Source of the DNA: Ustulina deusta
Lineage: Eukaryota > Ascomycota > Sordariomycetes > Xylariales > Xylariaceae
Length of the DNA stretch: 64,000 bases
Direction: 5' to 3'
Assembly (NCBI GenBank): GCA_023159155.1
Contig: JAJNNX010000028.1
Span: 496,001 to 560,000, forward strand
Below, piece after piece: positions 31,397-44,061 of this stretch. Positions within the stretch are counted from its first letter, which is position 1, and each line of letters begins with the position of its first letter. The translations under genes were made by a program, and so were the position numbers. Under the pieces are notes generated by a model, which worked only from the letters and a program-made list of their open reading frames with translations, did no database searches and was not told the origin of the DNA.

Positions 31397-33859
31397 GTAC
31401 TTAGCCAAGTAATGTTGAGTGATCCGGACAGGAAAATTTCACCAATAACGGGTAAAGGGGGGTTTACGGATACAACCAACGCACGAATGCACTTGCTCTT
31501 CTTCAGCTATTTTCCCTTGATACTTTTATGAATTCATGTCACGGATAGGTGGATTCCTTGGATCCACGAGAGGGGATCAATGCTACTCCGAGAGATCCCG
31601 TATATATACAGCCCAATTTATTTCCTATGTTGTAACTAGAACTTAGACCTTAAATCATGTGAATATACCTCTGGTGATCGTACATGGAATATGCACTGGT
31701 CCCCTTCTTTCACTAGATCGCAACTCCACACCTCCGTGAGAATTCAATCCCTTTCTCTAATTATCATTGTTTTTAGACAGACTTGGAGGATGTCTCACCC
31801 TGAAGCATGGACTGCAGCAAGGGTTGGAGGGCTGAAATATATAGCTTGAGACACTATATGGTTCCTACATTAGACAGCGAAGCTAGGGATACCAATACAC
31901 AACACGCGGTTTGATGACCTCGGAATACCAACTAAGGCGGGAGGCTCATAACACGGATCTCAAAAATACAGTTAACACAAACACCTCAGCCTCGTGCTAA
32001 CAATAGGCTAAGGAAACCCACCGCAAGTCCAGGGTGGCAGCCTCAACTGCTCTCAAACGCCTGCCAACCTATGATTTTCTTGGAAAGGTGAGAAAAACGC
32101 CCTGTCTGACACTGCGGGAGAAAAGGGATGAAAAGCTGGCGACTCAAGAGACACACCGCAGTCCATCGAAGCACTTTAGCACTTCGTTGCAAACCGGTTG
32201 AGCACCGATTACCCAATGTGACCAAAGACTGCACGCAATAACAAGATTACACCTACGTATTAATTCACCAGAGATTCAAGTGGCATTGCTTCGGCGAGTG
32301 AGCGATAGACTTGTGACAGTAAGTCAGCATCACGCAATACTATAGCATCATAAAAGAAAAGGCAAAGGCAAACCCTACGCGTCCGGCAAGGCATTGTTCA
32401 TCAACCACAGGAAGCTACATGATTTTATTTCACATATTAGCCTCATTGAATATACCTAGGCACGCATATTTGCACCGTGCTTCTACACCCACCCCCTAAA
32501 CTACCCTACCGAGTCGGATTAACCTACTGACTTTTTGGGACACAAAAGACTGTAATATCTTCCTTGGCATTGGTCTTGCTGATGCTAACTATGTTGGTGT
32601 TGGCTGTGACGATGCTGGCCGTGTTGATGCTGGCCCTAACTGAGTCTACCTGATTTCGGAGCCAAATGCGGTATTGTATTTTCTCTTCGGTACTTGAACC
32701 TTGACTTTTCCCCGCGCGTTAATTAATCTGTACAGCTACGCGGGGTAGAACGCGATGCGATCAGAATTAGCCTACTAGTTGCAGTTATTAAGCTACCTAT
32801 ATAGCATTTCTAGTATTCTTTGCTGTTGTTAGACGCGAGACAAATCGGAATTGTAAAGGATACGGACCTCTTGAGTCTAGACTTACGCAGCGAGTTGTAT
32901 ACACGCGGCGGCGCTACACATCTAAGCTAGCATGCGGCATTTTTTTCTATTAGCGGGATATAGACGCTGCGAACTAAAGAGAAATGAAAGGAAAGAAGAA
33001 AAGAGGAATAAAGTATGAATTAAGAAGAGTAAACTTGAAAGTTAAGCCAACAAATATCTGAAGCTTTTCGTCGAGTGGCAAAGTGGGTCTTAGAAAAAGC
33101 TTCTGATTGGAGGAGATGGTGGGTCACGCGTGGAAATAGAGGAATCAGAAATCGGCATACTCGACACGACATCGACACGGGAATTTCAGCTTCTGGATGA
33201 CGATGGAGTTCCACTGGGCTGAGGAGTGGACCGAGCGACCAATACTGACAAGCCAGATCCAGTTAATTCTCGTTTCTAGTCAGATCCTGACGAAGTCAGA
33301 AAAGAACCACCAAGCAACTGAATTGGAAGTATCAGCCATGGCATGTCACCACAACTAACTGCCCCAACTGCAATCCTACGTCAAAAATGTTGTAATGCTT
33401 ACAAACCATCGGCTAACCCAAGGGGAGGTTCAGCAAAAGAACACGGTCACAGCAGGCGTAGTAGAAATGAACCAATGCCTGACAATTGCGTTGCCGGTAG
33501 TATACCTCACTCAACACCGGCTGGACATCCGACGCATACCAGGAAGGGTAAACCTGGTGCCAGATGTCCTGTGACGACTACCCGGAATTCCCAGGCATGG
33601 GTGAGCAGGAAGCAGCGGACAGCATCAAATCGGGATTCGGAATCAGACGATGTAGTGGACACATTCGCATACGTGCGCATGTAACATGATGGGTTATACC
33701 AAAGAATCCAAGCATATTTGAACCCCCCTCTTGTTACGACCTTGCACAATCGCACCACAGTATAGCGCAGTGCATCGACTGCTGTTGGCTCTATGGCCCC
33801 TTTTAAGGTCAGTTGCCAGTTGGATCTATCTTCACCCTTTCATTTCTTACAGTCTTGTT
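31397..33859. other. Intergenic region of 2.5 kb, no supported gene
   Basis: I searched for the missing kinase C-lobe after 31396 and did not find it. Only short frames occur (for example 33343-33684, plus), without motifs. Base composition is ordinary to moderately AT-rich. Confidence 0.5.
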
Positions 33860-34275
33860 TCGAGCCCTATCATTAGGACATGAACTGTCTGATCGAGTCA
33901 CTGTCCAATTCCCGCCATTTGGGCTGTACTCGACCAGGTAATGGGCCTCGATGTGGCCCTCGCCCTTGTAGCCCTACTCAACTTCGAGGTTAGGCTCGCC
34001 GCAGTGACCCATACCCTCGAACTCCAGCTTCGGTCGTATTTTGAGTCCTAGATAGTTGTGGAAATTGATAATGAACGATTTGGATATGGTAAGTTATGGA
34101 TTCAATTATGTTAGGCGGCGATCGAGCCTGCAGAGGTAGACACGCCCGCTCCCTTACACACAATGAAATGCTAGCTCTTCCGTATGAGCCCCACAAGTGT
34201 GCCGGCCTTTTCGTCTCCGGTACCAGCCGACTCTTCAAATTCGGCCTCAGCGACCTTGGGGGTCGAATCCGCCAT
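33860..34275 (-). pseudogene. Possible decayed small gene of unknown family
   Basis: Two minus-strand segments look coding. Bases 34275-34171 give a 34-codon acidic ORF starting MADSTPKVAEAEFEESAG with GC-rich third positions. Further on, about 34090-33860 reads INFHNYLGLKIRPKLEFEGM and GHCGEPNLEVE, then a TAG at 33974-33976, then GYKGEGHIEAHYLVEYSPNG in the same frame. CTATCTAG before the second segment could be an intron acceptor, but I see no clear donor after the first. The TAG is one transition from CAG. The family is unknown to me. Confidence 0.3.
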
Positions 34276-36258
34276 CTCAACATCCGCCCGTGGTTCGACA
34301 GGTGGTTAGCTACTTATATTATCAGTTTCAAAGTGGGACTTACTGTTCTGATATGATAATCCTTGGATCGAAACCACGTGACAGCAAGAGAATCCTCGCG
34401 ACTCTGATAGGTTCTCTCACCTTGTTAAGATCTCAGTGGGATAGGTAGGAAGAGGAGTGCCGCCTTGTGAGAAGCTCTATGACAGCCACCTCAGGTTGCT
34501 CTGTAGCTACGTATACTAACCCTCGATCCTGATTTTATAGGGACGCGTTCCATTGTACGCCCATACTACAGTATGCGCATTCATTGTCCATAGGGACTCT
34601 TGATGCCTTTGGGCGGGATGTGGATAGGCGTCGGCTGCCGGCTGCACGTGCGCCTGTTGTGATTTGCGACCACACAGCAAGCATAGTTGGGTAAGATGCA
34701 CGATGCAATGTGCTGTGGGATGGTCGCGACGATGATCAAGAAAGGAGGACTCGCGGGCTCAGGGCTGGCCGGGACGGACATGACACTGGACGTGGACCTA
34801 TCTAGGTAGCGTATCACCTGTGCCGTCTTCCGAAATGAAATCTGCAAACGGGTCTGGTGTGCCGGGATGTGAGTGGGCCATCCAATAGTGTTATACCGAC
34901 TAGCCAGGATGCCGGATGGCTGTGGCCGTGGATCGCGATGGTGGCCTCTTCCCTGCATAAGCGCATAAGCGCACCGAATGGATGGGAAGCGACTCAGATG
35001 GTGTGATGTGTCGTCGCGAACCTAAAAGCTTGATTCTGGCGAGCGCAAGTTCCCGCTCGCATTGGGGGCTTAGTCGAGGGATCCAGCCTTGGACGCAAGC
35101 ATAGGCATCGACTCGCTCTGGCGCCGCTTACAATCAGCGCTCGACCCTCGGCAGTGTCTTGTGCGACAAGGTTCGTGTTCTTCATCGAAGCCACAATGAA
35201 GCATGTGCGAGCTGAAATGCTAGGTAACCGAGACATGTATCTCGGTATACTAGGTATTGCAGGAGCGTATACATGGTATTGATCAATATCACAAGATCGG
35301 CAAGGTGTCTGGAGGAACTTGCCGTTTGCTCGTGCTTGACGGGAACATGGTGGATGCTTACCTATATCCTATCTGTATAATGCTGTATTCGGGATGCCTT
35401 TGCCAGATACAGGCCTGTGGGGACTTACTTAGTGGGTAGGTACCTGCTAGAGAAGTCGTTGGGGCAGGTTAGTACCTGTAATTAACACTGTGCTTGCGCA
35501 GCCTTGCTGGCGGATTTCGCCACGTTGGCCACGTTCGCCAAGTTGTAAATACAGTGTCGAATACGGTTCCGCCGGTAGGCTATTTCAACTTCTGCAGCGC
35601 GCTTTAGGTACCTAGGTAGGCGGGTTCCCGTGGCCCAGCGGGTGTAGATACCGCATGTAGGTATCTGGCTTAGGCACACTTATAGCGAGGTCGGTACCAT
35701 CTCTCGCCCTGCGTGGTAGGTGGGTGCTGCTTGTGCTCCCAGTCGGCTCAGGCATGGGCTTGGCCCGGATCTTCGGCACACTCGCGCCCCATCTCTAAAG
35801 CTGTCGCGGCCAGAGCCCGTCTGACTGTCTACACTATGCATCGCTGCCGTGTATCCGCTTCGGGGCGGGAAATGTGTGCACAAAGCCCTCATGGCCACTG
35901 CGAGTCCCTCTGAACGTGTGCTGATTCCCCAGGGAGCAGCTGGCCTCTCTCACCCCCCGATTCCGTCTTTACTTCTGCCTCACCCGCCCTCTCGCCATCA
36001 CAGTCGACGTCGTCGACAGCAACAGCACCACCACCCGCGCCAGCGCCAGCATCGCCGCCAGCACCAGACAGTGCAGTAGTCGGCCGTCTCAGATAGAGTC
36101 TCAGCAGCCGTCTTCGCCATCGCCGTGGCCGCGATGTGACGTGGCCTCCACTCTCACCGTCACCGTCATCGCCGCCATCAACGCACTCGGCCACCCCCCG
36201 TCTCCATCATCGTCGCCATCATTCTCGTCATCGTCGGCGTTGTCGTCGCATCGTCGCC
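34276..36258. other. Intergenic region upstream of the F-box gene
   Basis: No gene supported. Between about 35930 and 36258 the plus strand is rich in CCGCCA/CATCGTCGCC-type units, probably the leader of the F-box gene; long frames there on both strands are composition artefacts. Confidence 0.45.
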
Positions 36259-37312
36259 ATGCCCACCTCCGGCCCGGGCTACGAGCTGAGCATCTACAGC
36301 ACCCAGGACTCCCGCTCTCAGAGTCGCATTTCACAGCCACCGCTTGATGCTAAGCCGCCTCCGCCTCCGCCTCCGCCGGCCACCGATCTGCTCAGCCTGC
36401 CCTTGGAACTTCACTACCTTGTCATCGGTCATCTGGATCTCGAGAGTCTCTTGCAGTTACGAAGAGCGACTCGCCTCTACTATCACGTGATCACGCCTGA
36501 TCTTGTGCGTCGGCTCTTCATTCGCAACGACCAAGCCTCCCTCAGCCTGGCCGCATGTTGCTACGAGTGTCTGTGCAGTCCGGGACTCGATCGTCTTGTC
36601 GTCGATGAGACTCTTCCAGCCTCTTCATGGCGTTCTGTGTGTTTCCGCTGCTGGAGTAAGCGTATCACCGTAGATTACCACATTAACCCATGGCCCGTCG
36701 TCCGAATTGCAAATGGCGATGATGGTTACATATGTCATTTCTGTAACTGGCCTGTTGTGAGCAATGGTCACGATGATGGCGTCGACCGCCTCCACGCTAG
36801 ATGTCGCGCTAGGAGGCGAATCGTCCTCCTCCTCTGGTTTGTCATGGCCTTCTTACAGTTCGGCATTGGTGTCCTCTGTGCTGTTTTGGCATGGACACGC
36901 TACAAACACCAGAACGGCATCTTAATCCCTTCGAGCGTACGCCCCCACCCTTCCCTCCGTTTCTATCATGGCCCTCTTCTAATTTCATACTTAGATCGAT
37001 TTCGTGTTGGCCATGGTATCTGTTATTATTTTTACCCTCCGTGTCTGCACCAACAATGAACGCAAATATACTAGACTCCTTTTCACAGAGCTGCTCTTGA
37101 CTGTCTTCCGGATACCTCCAGTTGCCTACTCTGCCCGTTCGACCGTCGCGTTTAGGACAGCTCTTGGCCTACTTCCAAGATTTGGGTTTGGGGTCTTTTT
37201 GATAAATCTGTAAGTCAGCTAATTCTCATCATATCTTCCATACTATTGTGATCACGGTTGCTCTAGTATGCTCATTCGCTTGCTAGCATCTTCCGCATCT
37301 TGGACTTCATAG
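36259..37312 (+). CDS. F-box protein with cysteine cluster and C-terminal membrane segments
   Basis: CDS join 36259-36936, 36995-37209 and 37267-37312, giving 312 residues. Intron 1 has GTACGC, CTAAT, TAG (58 bp) and intron 2 has GTAAGT, CTAAT, TAG (57 bp); both joins are in phase. A proline run (PPPPPPPP) precedes the F-box LLSLPLELHYLVIGHLDLES near residue 45, which would bind Skp1 in an SCF ubiquitin ligase. Cysteine pairs CCYECLC, CFRCW and CHFC suggest a metal-binding patch. Hydrophobic segments VLLLWFVMAFLQFGIGVLC, FVLAMVSVIIFTL and LLFTELLLTVF follow, so the protein is likely membrane-anchored. The start MPTSGPGYEL was chosen because upstream in-frame codons are low-complexity leader. 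The last exon is the least certain. Confidence 0.75.
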
Positions 37313-40033
37313 GCCACGCTTTTCTCAATGGTGGTTACGACCCGCGAAGAGTTTTACAGAGGGGTTTAAGCCGAAGAAGAAAGTTACTCTACGGAATATT
37401 AACCCTTTTGGTCTATTTTGCATATATTCCATTCTGATGTCGTACATACGAAGTCCTGCGCAATCGTCAGGCTTTTCATCACCACACAACAATGATTACG
37501 AGAACGCATAATTGGATATGTGGACTCAAAATAATATACGAGACTTGGATACTGCCGATGATTTATCTGAAGCACTAGCGGATTTCTCACGTTGTGTTGA
37601 CGATGGACTACCCTTCGCAGCTTCGCGCCACGTGCTAAGACAGGAGTCTATATACAGGTAGCGGTGCAGTGATGAAGCTGTTAAGCAATACACCGGCGGG
37701 TGGAAGCTGTGTGAGCGACGATTATATGCGTACAGCGGTCCACGTAGGGAAACGGAAATGGAGGAAACGATGGCCTCGGCAGTCAAGATCGGGGACACCA
37801 GAGAGTAATCCGATACCCTTGCGGCCCAGGAAAGATGAGTCACTTTGACTCCTGGACTATTAAAATATCAGATAATATAAAGTATATGACTTGGGCTTGA
37901 CTTAAGTCAATAATGAACCGGATATCCTCAAGGCCATTGCTGGCGATTGGCGGCACATCGATGAACCTTTCTTAGCTTGACCCAATTCGTAGTGAACACT
38001 TGACCGTATTACGGAGCTCAGGTCCCGAAGATGCCGATCAAAACATGCAGAGGTGGCGTCTCCGATCTAGGTATACCATCCTTCCCCGAACGAAATTCGA
38101 TGTGGACGATCCGCGGAGATACGAATCCAATTGCGGTATCCACTCTGCACCTTCAAGGATCCATAACCGACGACGTTGCATTACCCTTCTAGTATACATG
38201 ACTACTTAATCATAAACTACCTTATTCTCATAAATTGAGCTTACCTCACGAGAAGGCTTCTTTCTGTAAACGTAGTGAGGTCAGTAGGGGGCAGGGCATT
38301 TCTCTAGCCCATCAACGCAAGTCACCGCGCGTATGCTTTTTGCTTGCTCCCGTCATATGCTCTATCCCACCCTCACCAAGTTTTTCAGTCGTCACAACTT
38401 ACATTACAGAGTGTCTATGAGTCGACCTACGCGAAGTCACCATAACTCATAAAGCGCCCAATAAAGCTGGGAGATTCATCTGTCGCTTACGAGGCTAACG
38501 GCTCCTCCACGGCCATGAGTGGCGAAGACAGCTTTACAAAAAGACCCCTCTCACCTGGAAAGCTCGAGCTTGTTTCGCTCTACAAGACTCCCTGAAAACA
38601 GTACAATACGCAACACAACATCGCTTCGCGAAGCAAGAGCCTTGGGAAACCCGACGGGCCCGGTGTGGAAATTTGTCGGTTCATGAGTCGAGGCATCCTC
38701 CTGCTCTCCTCTTCATACTAAGTAGCGTAGACCTAAGCCGTGCCCTAAACATCCTAATAAATAAATAAATAATAAATAATCAAAACCTGCTGGCGAGCGG
38801 TGCCCCGAACGTCGCATCGCGGTTTGGGAGCGTACGTGCAGGTGCCTATGAGGTCAACAGAAAGTCTCGATGAATAAGTCTGAAAAGCAAACGCGTGGGT
38901 TACCTTCGGCGAGTGAGCGAGTGAGTGCGGTCAGGAATGCGATCGATATAGGGGTACACAAGACATTTGCACTACCTACTAGTTGCCGGTGCAACTAAGG
39001 TTTATACTTCACACTTGATATGTGATGATTGGAGACAGCTGTTGCGAGGTCCGATTCACTTCGCTTACATACTTACTTACTCTCTGTTGTTGCCTTGTTT
39101 TAATGAAGGCATGTGCTGATCTGAATCCCATCGAAAAAATGCCTCAATGCTGCATCTCTGCGACGTCAGTATTATACTCCTATAATTTAATGATTGAAAT
39201 GGATCTGAAGAGGGGAGGGAAAAAAGAAAAAGAAAAAGAAAAAGAAAAGGCTGATGAGCATGAAGTTCAATGAGAACGTTAGAGCAAAAAGTTTCGTGAA
39301 AGTGGTGTCATCAAGGCGAAACAGGAGGCGAGATTGGGTACCGTCGCATCATTTTATGTGATGTGCATCACCCACCCATCCCCCACCAGCATGAGAGCGG
39401 AGTGCCGAGGAATGCGCGAGATTACCAACATCCTAATTGGCTTGCTTTGATGGGGACGCATCAGGGGTCCGCTTCACGTAACTCCCATGCGGGCGGGACT
39501 AACGGCTTGGAGAAGCACACTCACCTAGCCAAATTGGATTGGTGGTGTAGTGTATGTGTAGGTAAGGTACCGGTATTTGATGGACGTGATGGGGGGGGGG
39601 GGGGGGTCGTCGCCTGATCCCGAAAGAGCAACCAGGGGACGCAATTTGGCATCGTGGTCTGGAGCGAGGCGGGAAGGATTTCTAGCTTCACCAACGGCTT
39701 TCGACACTGCTGGCGTTCGTCGTGTTTAGCTGCGAGACTAAGTACGTACGGCTGCGGATAAGCCGTGTATGTAGTGTAGTCCTTCGTTGGTCGTCGGTTC
39801 ACTTATCATTCGTTTACTCGGGTCCTTCGTTTACACGCACGCTCCTTTACTCGCTCGTTCGAGCCCCTGTTCTCCTAATCGTCCGGGAATCCCGGTGTTT
39901 ATTTGCCGTGCCTTGTGTACACTAGATCGCCGCTGGATGCTGTGCGACAGACAGGCTCCTGGGATATTTCACTTGTTGCCGCTCGCTTCATCGGGTCGAA
40001 GTGACGTGAACGCATTGAAAGCACGACTTGACG
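37313..40033. other. Intergenic region of 2.7 kb, no supported gene
   Basis: Contains simple repeats only: an ATAA tract near 38755-38780, AAAAAG repeats at about 39220-39248 and a run of at least twelve G near 39590-39606. The last few hundred bases should hold the promoter of the peroxidase gene. Confidence 0.55.
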
Positions 40034-41678
40034 ATGCGCTACGTCATTGCCACTGTGGGAGCCATCGCCGCCGCAGCAGCGTCCGCGTTTCCGACCGTCG
40101 AGAACTTGGAACGACTTGCTCGGCGCGATGGGTCTCCATCTTTGCTCACGGAAAGGTCGGTCGAGGCGTTGAGTGGGCAGTTGGCACGGTTGAAGGAGAA
40201 GAGGCTGCTGTTTGATCCTCTGACCGAGCCCATTGATGGTGAGCGAAACACGCGATCATCGTGACTTGGTCCCCGGCTGGCAGACAGACATCACGTACTG
40301 ACGGACTTCACAGTATCTGGGAAACACGCATTCAAAGCGCCAGACTTCAAGAATGGTGACCTGCGAGGACCATGCCCAGGTCTCAATGCCCTGGCCAACC
40401 ATAACTACATCCCGCACAATGGGGTCGTGAGTGTAGGTTTTGACGAAGCTGCCGTTTTCTTCACACGATCTGACCTCGCAATCAATAGCTTACGGATGTC
40501 ATCGAGCAAGCCAACACTGGTGAGCAATGCGACAAAGTACGGAGATGTTGGGGTTGATCTACTAACAAAGTGGCAGTCTTTGGAATGAGTATCGATCTAG
40601 TTGGAATACTAGCAGTTGTGGCGACGGTATACGTTGGAACCCCCCTATCGTCGAATCCCGGGTTCTCCATCGGCGGGCCTCCGAAATCATCACCATCCGG
40701 CCTCCTCGGAAATCTGCTCGGATTGCTGGGAAAACCAAGAGGGTTGGATGGCACCCACAACATCATCGAATCCGACTCATCGGCCACGCGGAATGACCTC
40801 TACCACACAGGAAACGCGCACACGATGGACATGGCCCTGTTCCGGAAGATGTTGAAGTTGGCCGACGATGATGGGTTTATCACGATGGACGATCTCGGGG
40901 ACCGAGCTGTCGAGCGCTTCTACGAGAGTATCGCTACCGACCCGACCTTTTACTACGGCCCGTATACGGGGACCATCGCTCGCAATGCCGGATACGCCTT
41001 CATGGGCCGCTTCTTGAGCAATCACACAAAAGAATATCCCCTGGGGGGGCACCTTTGTACGTTGACTACTATCCCGCCTATTCCGTCTCTCTCCCTCCCC
41101 CTCTCTTTCTCCCTCGTACATATGCATACGTACGCCTCCATGCATGCCTGCATACTGACAGTCTCCCAGCCAAAGAGGTTCTCTCGAGCTTCCTCGGCGT
41201 CCACGACGAAAACGGCACACAGGTGTACAGAGAAGGGCACGAGCGCATCCCGGCGAACTGGTACCGGCTCGCCGTGGACTACAGTCTCGTCGACTACAAC
41301 CTCGACCTCGTGGCCTGGGCGGTCAAGCACCCGGTGCTCCTCAGCATCGGCGGGAACCTGGGCAAGGTGAACACGTTCGCGGGCGTCGACATCGCGAACC
41401 TCACGGGCGGCGTCGTGAATGCCGCCGCGCTGCTGCAGGGGAACAACCTCGTCTGCTTCGCGCTCAACGTGGTCAAGACGTTGGTGCCCAGCAGCGTGAC
41501 CTCGAGCCTCCTGGCGACCCTGGCCCCCGTGCTGCGGCTCGTCGACGACGTCCTCCTGCACCCGCTGCTGGACCTGTCGTGTCCGGCCTTCGCCGACCTG
41601 ACGCTGGGCGGCGAGGATCTGTTTTCGGCCTTGCTGGATCGCTACCCCGGGGCTCAGCAGAGTGGCATGGCATTGTGA
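40034..41678 (+). CDS. Secreted heme-thiolate peroxidase (chloroperoxidase/unspecific peroxygenase family)
   Basis: CDS join 40034-40238, 40314-40426, 40489-40519, 40577-41056 and 41170-41678, giving 445 residues; the junctions keep frame. A signal peptide (MRYVIATVGAIAAAAASA) is followed by the family's heme motif GPCPGLNALANHNYIP with the axial thiolate Cys89, and by the acid-base region ESDSSATRND where relatives often have E-H/G-D-S. HERIPANWYR and a long C-terminal domain with TLVPSSVTSSLLATLA fit the long peroxygenase-like group. Such enzymes use hydrogen peroxide to oxygenate or halogenate organic substrates outside the cell. Exon 3 is only 31 bp, but its TDVIEQANT joins smoothly to VFGMSIDLVGILAV. 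The gene converges on a P450 186 bp away. Confidence 0.9.
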
Positions 41679-41864
41679 CGGGGGTTTCATGTAGCTGCTG
41701 TATCTTGATAGAAATGCAATTGTCCATACCGACACCTCTAATATAAAATATCACATGTCCCCGATTCGCCCCCCTCCCTCCCCCCTCTTCTAGCGCCCCC
41801 CCAATCAAACCATGACATAACCCCCCCCCTTTCCCCAATCCCTGGTCCAAAACTTTCGCTTATG

Positions 41865-44061
41865 TTACATCTTCCTGCGCCGCACCCTCAATGTCTCGGT
41901 TAACGGGGGCGCAATGTGTCCGAATAGCCACTTGTTCGCCGGCCTCTCGGCGACAGGCTCAATGTCGTACAGCAGGGCGATGTGGCCCAGCGCGATCTTC
42001 AGCTGATTCGTCGCGAAGAAGCGCCCGGGGCTAATTCGTTCATTCGAGCGGGCAAGTCAGCGTCAACTCTTCTTCTTCTTCTTCTTCTGTACCACTCCAT
42101 TCACACAATAACAACAACAACAACAAAAAACAAGTGCAGCACGGTAAGAAAAGACACAAAGGCAAAAACGCAAATGGCAACTCACCAGGCATGAGAGCCG
42201 TGACTGAAGCTCAAGAAGGTCTCGCTCGTGTTGACGAGGCCCTGCGGCCTCTTCTTCTTCTCCTTCTCCTTCTCCTTCTTCTTCCCGGCGGCGTCGCCGT
42301 CTCCGTCGCGGGGCCGCGCAAAGCGGAACGCGTCGTACCGCTTCGCGTCGACGTAGTTGCGCTCGTCGTGGTGGATGCTGTAGCCGGAGACGCCGACCTT
42401 GGTGCCGCGCGGGACGTGCGAGCCGTCGGGCAGCGTGACGCCGGCGGGCGCCACCACCATCTTCATGATGCCGCGCTCGACGAAGCCGTTGATGCGCAGG
42501 CTCTCGCGCAGCGCCGAGTCCACGTGCGTCATGCGGGCTAGCGCCGTCTTCGTCCACCCCCTCTCACTCCCCTCCCCGCCCGCTTTGTTGTTGTTGTCGT
42601 GTGTCGCCGTCATGGTCTCGCGGAGAACTTCCTCCCGCATCGCCGCCAGCGACCCCGCGCACGACCCCGAGGCCGCCAGGTCGAAGACGACGTTCGTCAG
42701 CGTGATCACCGACGACTGGATCGCGGCGAAGGCGAGCACCGAGAACCGCGCCGCGATCACGCGCGGCTCGAACTCGGCCGGGTTCGCCACGGGCTTGGCG
42801 AGCGCGTGGTCCACCGCCCATTGCACGTAGTCGTTCTGGGAGTTCGTCAGTCTGGATTGCGCGTTGAATGATTGATGCCTTTTCAAATTTTCAAATTTCA
42901 GTTTTCAGGCGTGTCGTCGCTACGTACGTGTGCCGTCGCGCTTTCCAGCCGGATTTTCCCCGTCCCCGTCCCCGTCACGGTCCCGCGCTCCCGCAGCCGA
43001 TCGAGCCGCTCGCGGATCACGGGCATGAGGAAGTTGCTGCAGCGCCGATACAGGATGTAGTCGAAGAGGGTGAAGATGGGGCCGACGATCCTGCGTTGGG
43101 TAGGGTATTTAGCACGTTGCGTCGGCGCTTGCTTGCTTGCTTTCGTGGTGTCTTGCAGAGCGCTGGACACTGTCTACCTAGGCAGTCCTTGGCTCCCTGG
43201 CAATGGACTTGAAACGCATGGGGGTCGATCGGGTACTTACGGCTTGAGGAAACTGGGGAAGAGACTGATGGCGGCCGCGGCCAGCGCCACCTTGCGGATG
43301 AAGTTGCCGCAGATGGCGACGAAGGCCTCGTCGCGACAGAGCGGGAGGCCCATGAGGACGCGGGTGACCATGCGCGCGATCAGCAGGAGTAGGGTGTCGT
43401 AGACGCGCACCTCACGCCACTCGTCCGTGTCGGTGCCCCAGTAGTCGTCGAGGCAGGCGCGCACCTCGTCGACGAGGGCGGCGGTGAAGCCGCTGATCTT
43501 CTTGGTCAGCTGGTGCTGGACGATCTCCGGGTGCACGGGGCCCTCGACCATGTTGGCGTGGAAGAAGGAGTACTCGGCCTGCAGGAACTGCCGGTTCACG
43601 TGCTCCTGGCTGAGCACGTCGTCGGCCTGCGCCATGAGCCACGGGATCTGCGACGGCGGCAGGACCACCTGCGGCCCGTTGATGAAGTAGGGCAGGACAT
43701 ATGTCTGGTCGTTCTTCGAGTACTGGGGGCACGGTGAGCTCGCTGGTCGCTCTGAAGATGAGAGCGTGTGGGGATCGAGACTGAACTCAATGCAACTGGA
43801 CCGAACTGAACTGACCTTTACATAGCCTTCGTCGAGGAGTTTATTGAGGTGGAAGAAGCCTGTTAAATTGCCCTTGGCTCTACCGAGACGGCTATCATAC
43901 TTCCCCACCCCGACCCATGGTAAGTTGTTGGGCAATGAAGCGTTGGAGAATAAGCGATGAATTAGGTTGAGAGAAGTGATAATTAAGGTGATGGCTACCG
44001 CTGCTCCCAATGCTGTAGGAGCAGCGGTGAGGGCGGTCCGCAGTAACGTGGCCATTGTCAT
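41865..44061 (-). CDS. Cytochrome P450 monooxygenase, ER-anchored, five exons
   Basis: CDS complement join 41865-42030, 42186-42835, 42928-43090, 43241-43722 and 43816-44061, giving 568 residues. An N-terminal membrane anchor (LGAAVAITLIITSLNLIH) is followed by NLPWVGVG, an I-helix variant VLAFAAIQSSVITLTN, ExxR in ALRESLR and, across the last intron, the heme motif FSHGSHACPGRFF with Cys514. The sequence style is that of fungal ent-kaurene-oxidase-like P450s; substrate unknown. Odd: a lysine/glutamate run (KKKEKEKEKKK), encoded by a TTCTCC-type repeat, is inserted about 25 residues before the heme motif, and the last intron (155 bp) has a CTT repeat. An alternative start is Met 3. It converges with the peroxidase gene. 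Confidence 0.9.

Noticed and set aside
39588..39606. Poly-G run as a functional G-quadruplex
   Set aside because: A single homopolymer with no associated gene structure; likely simple-repeat slippage.
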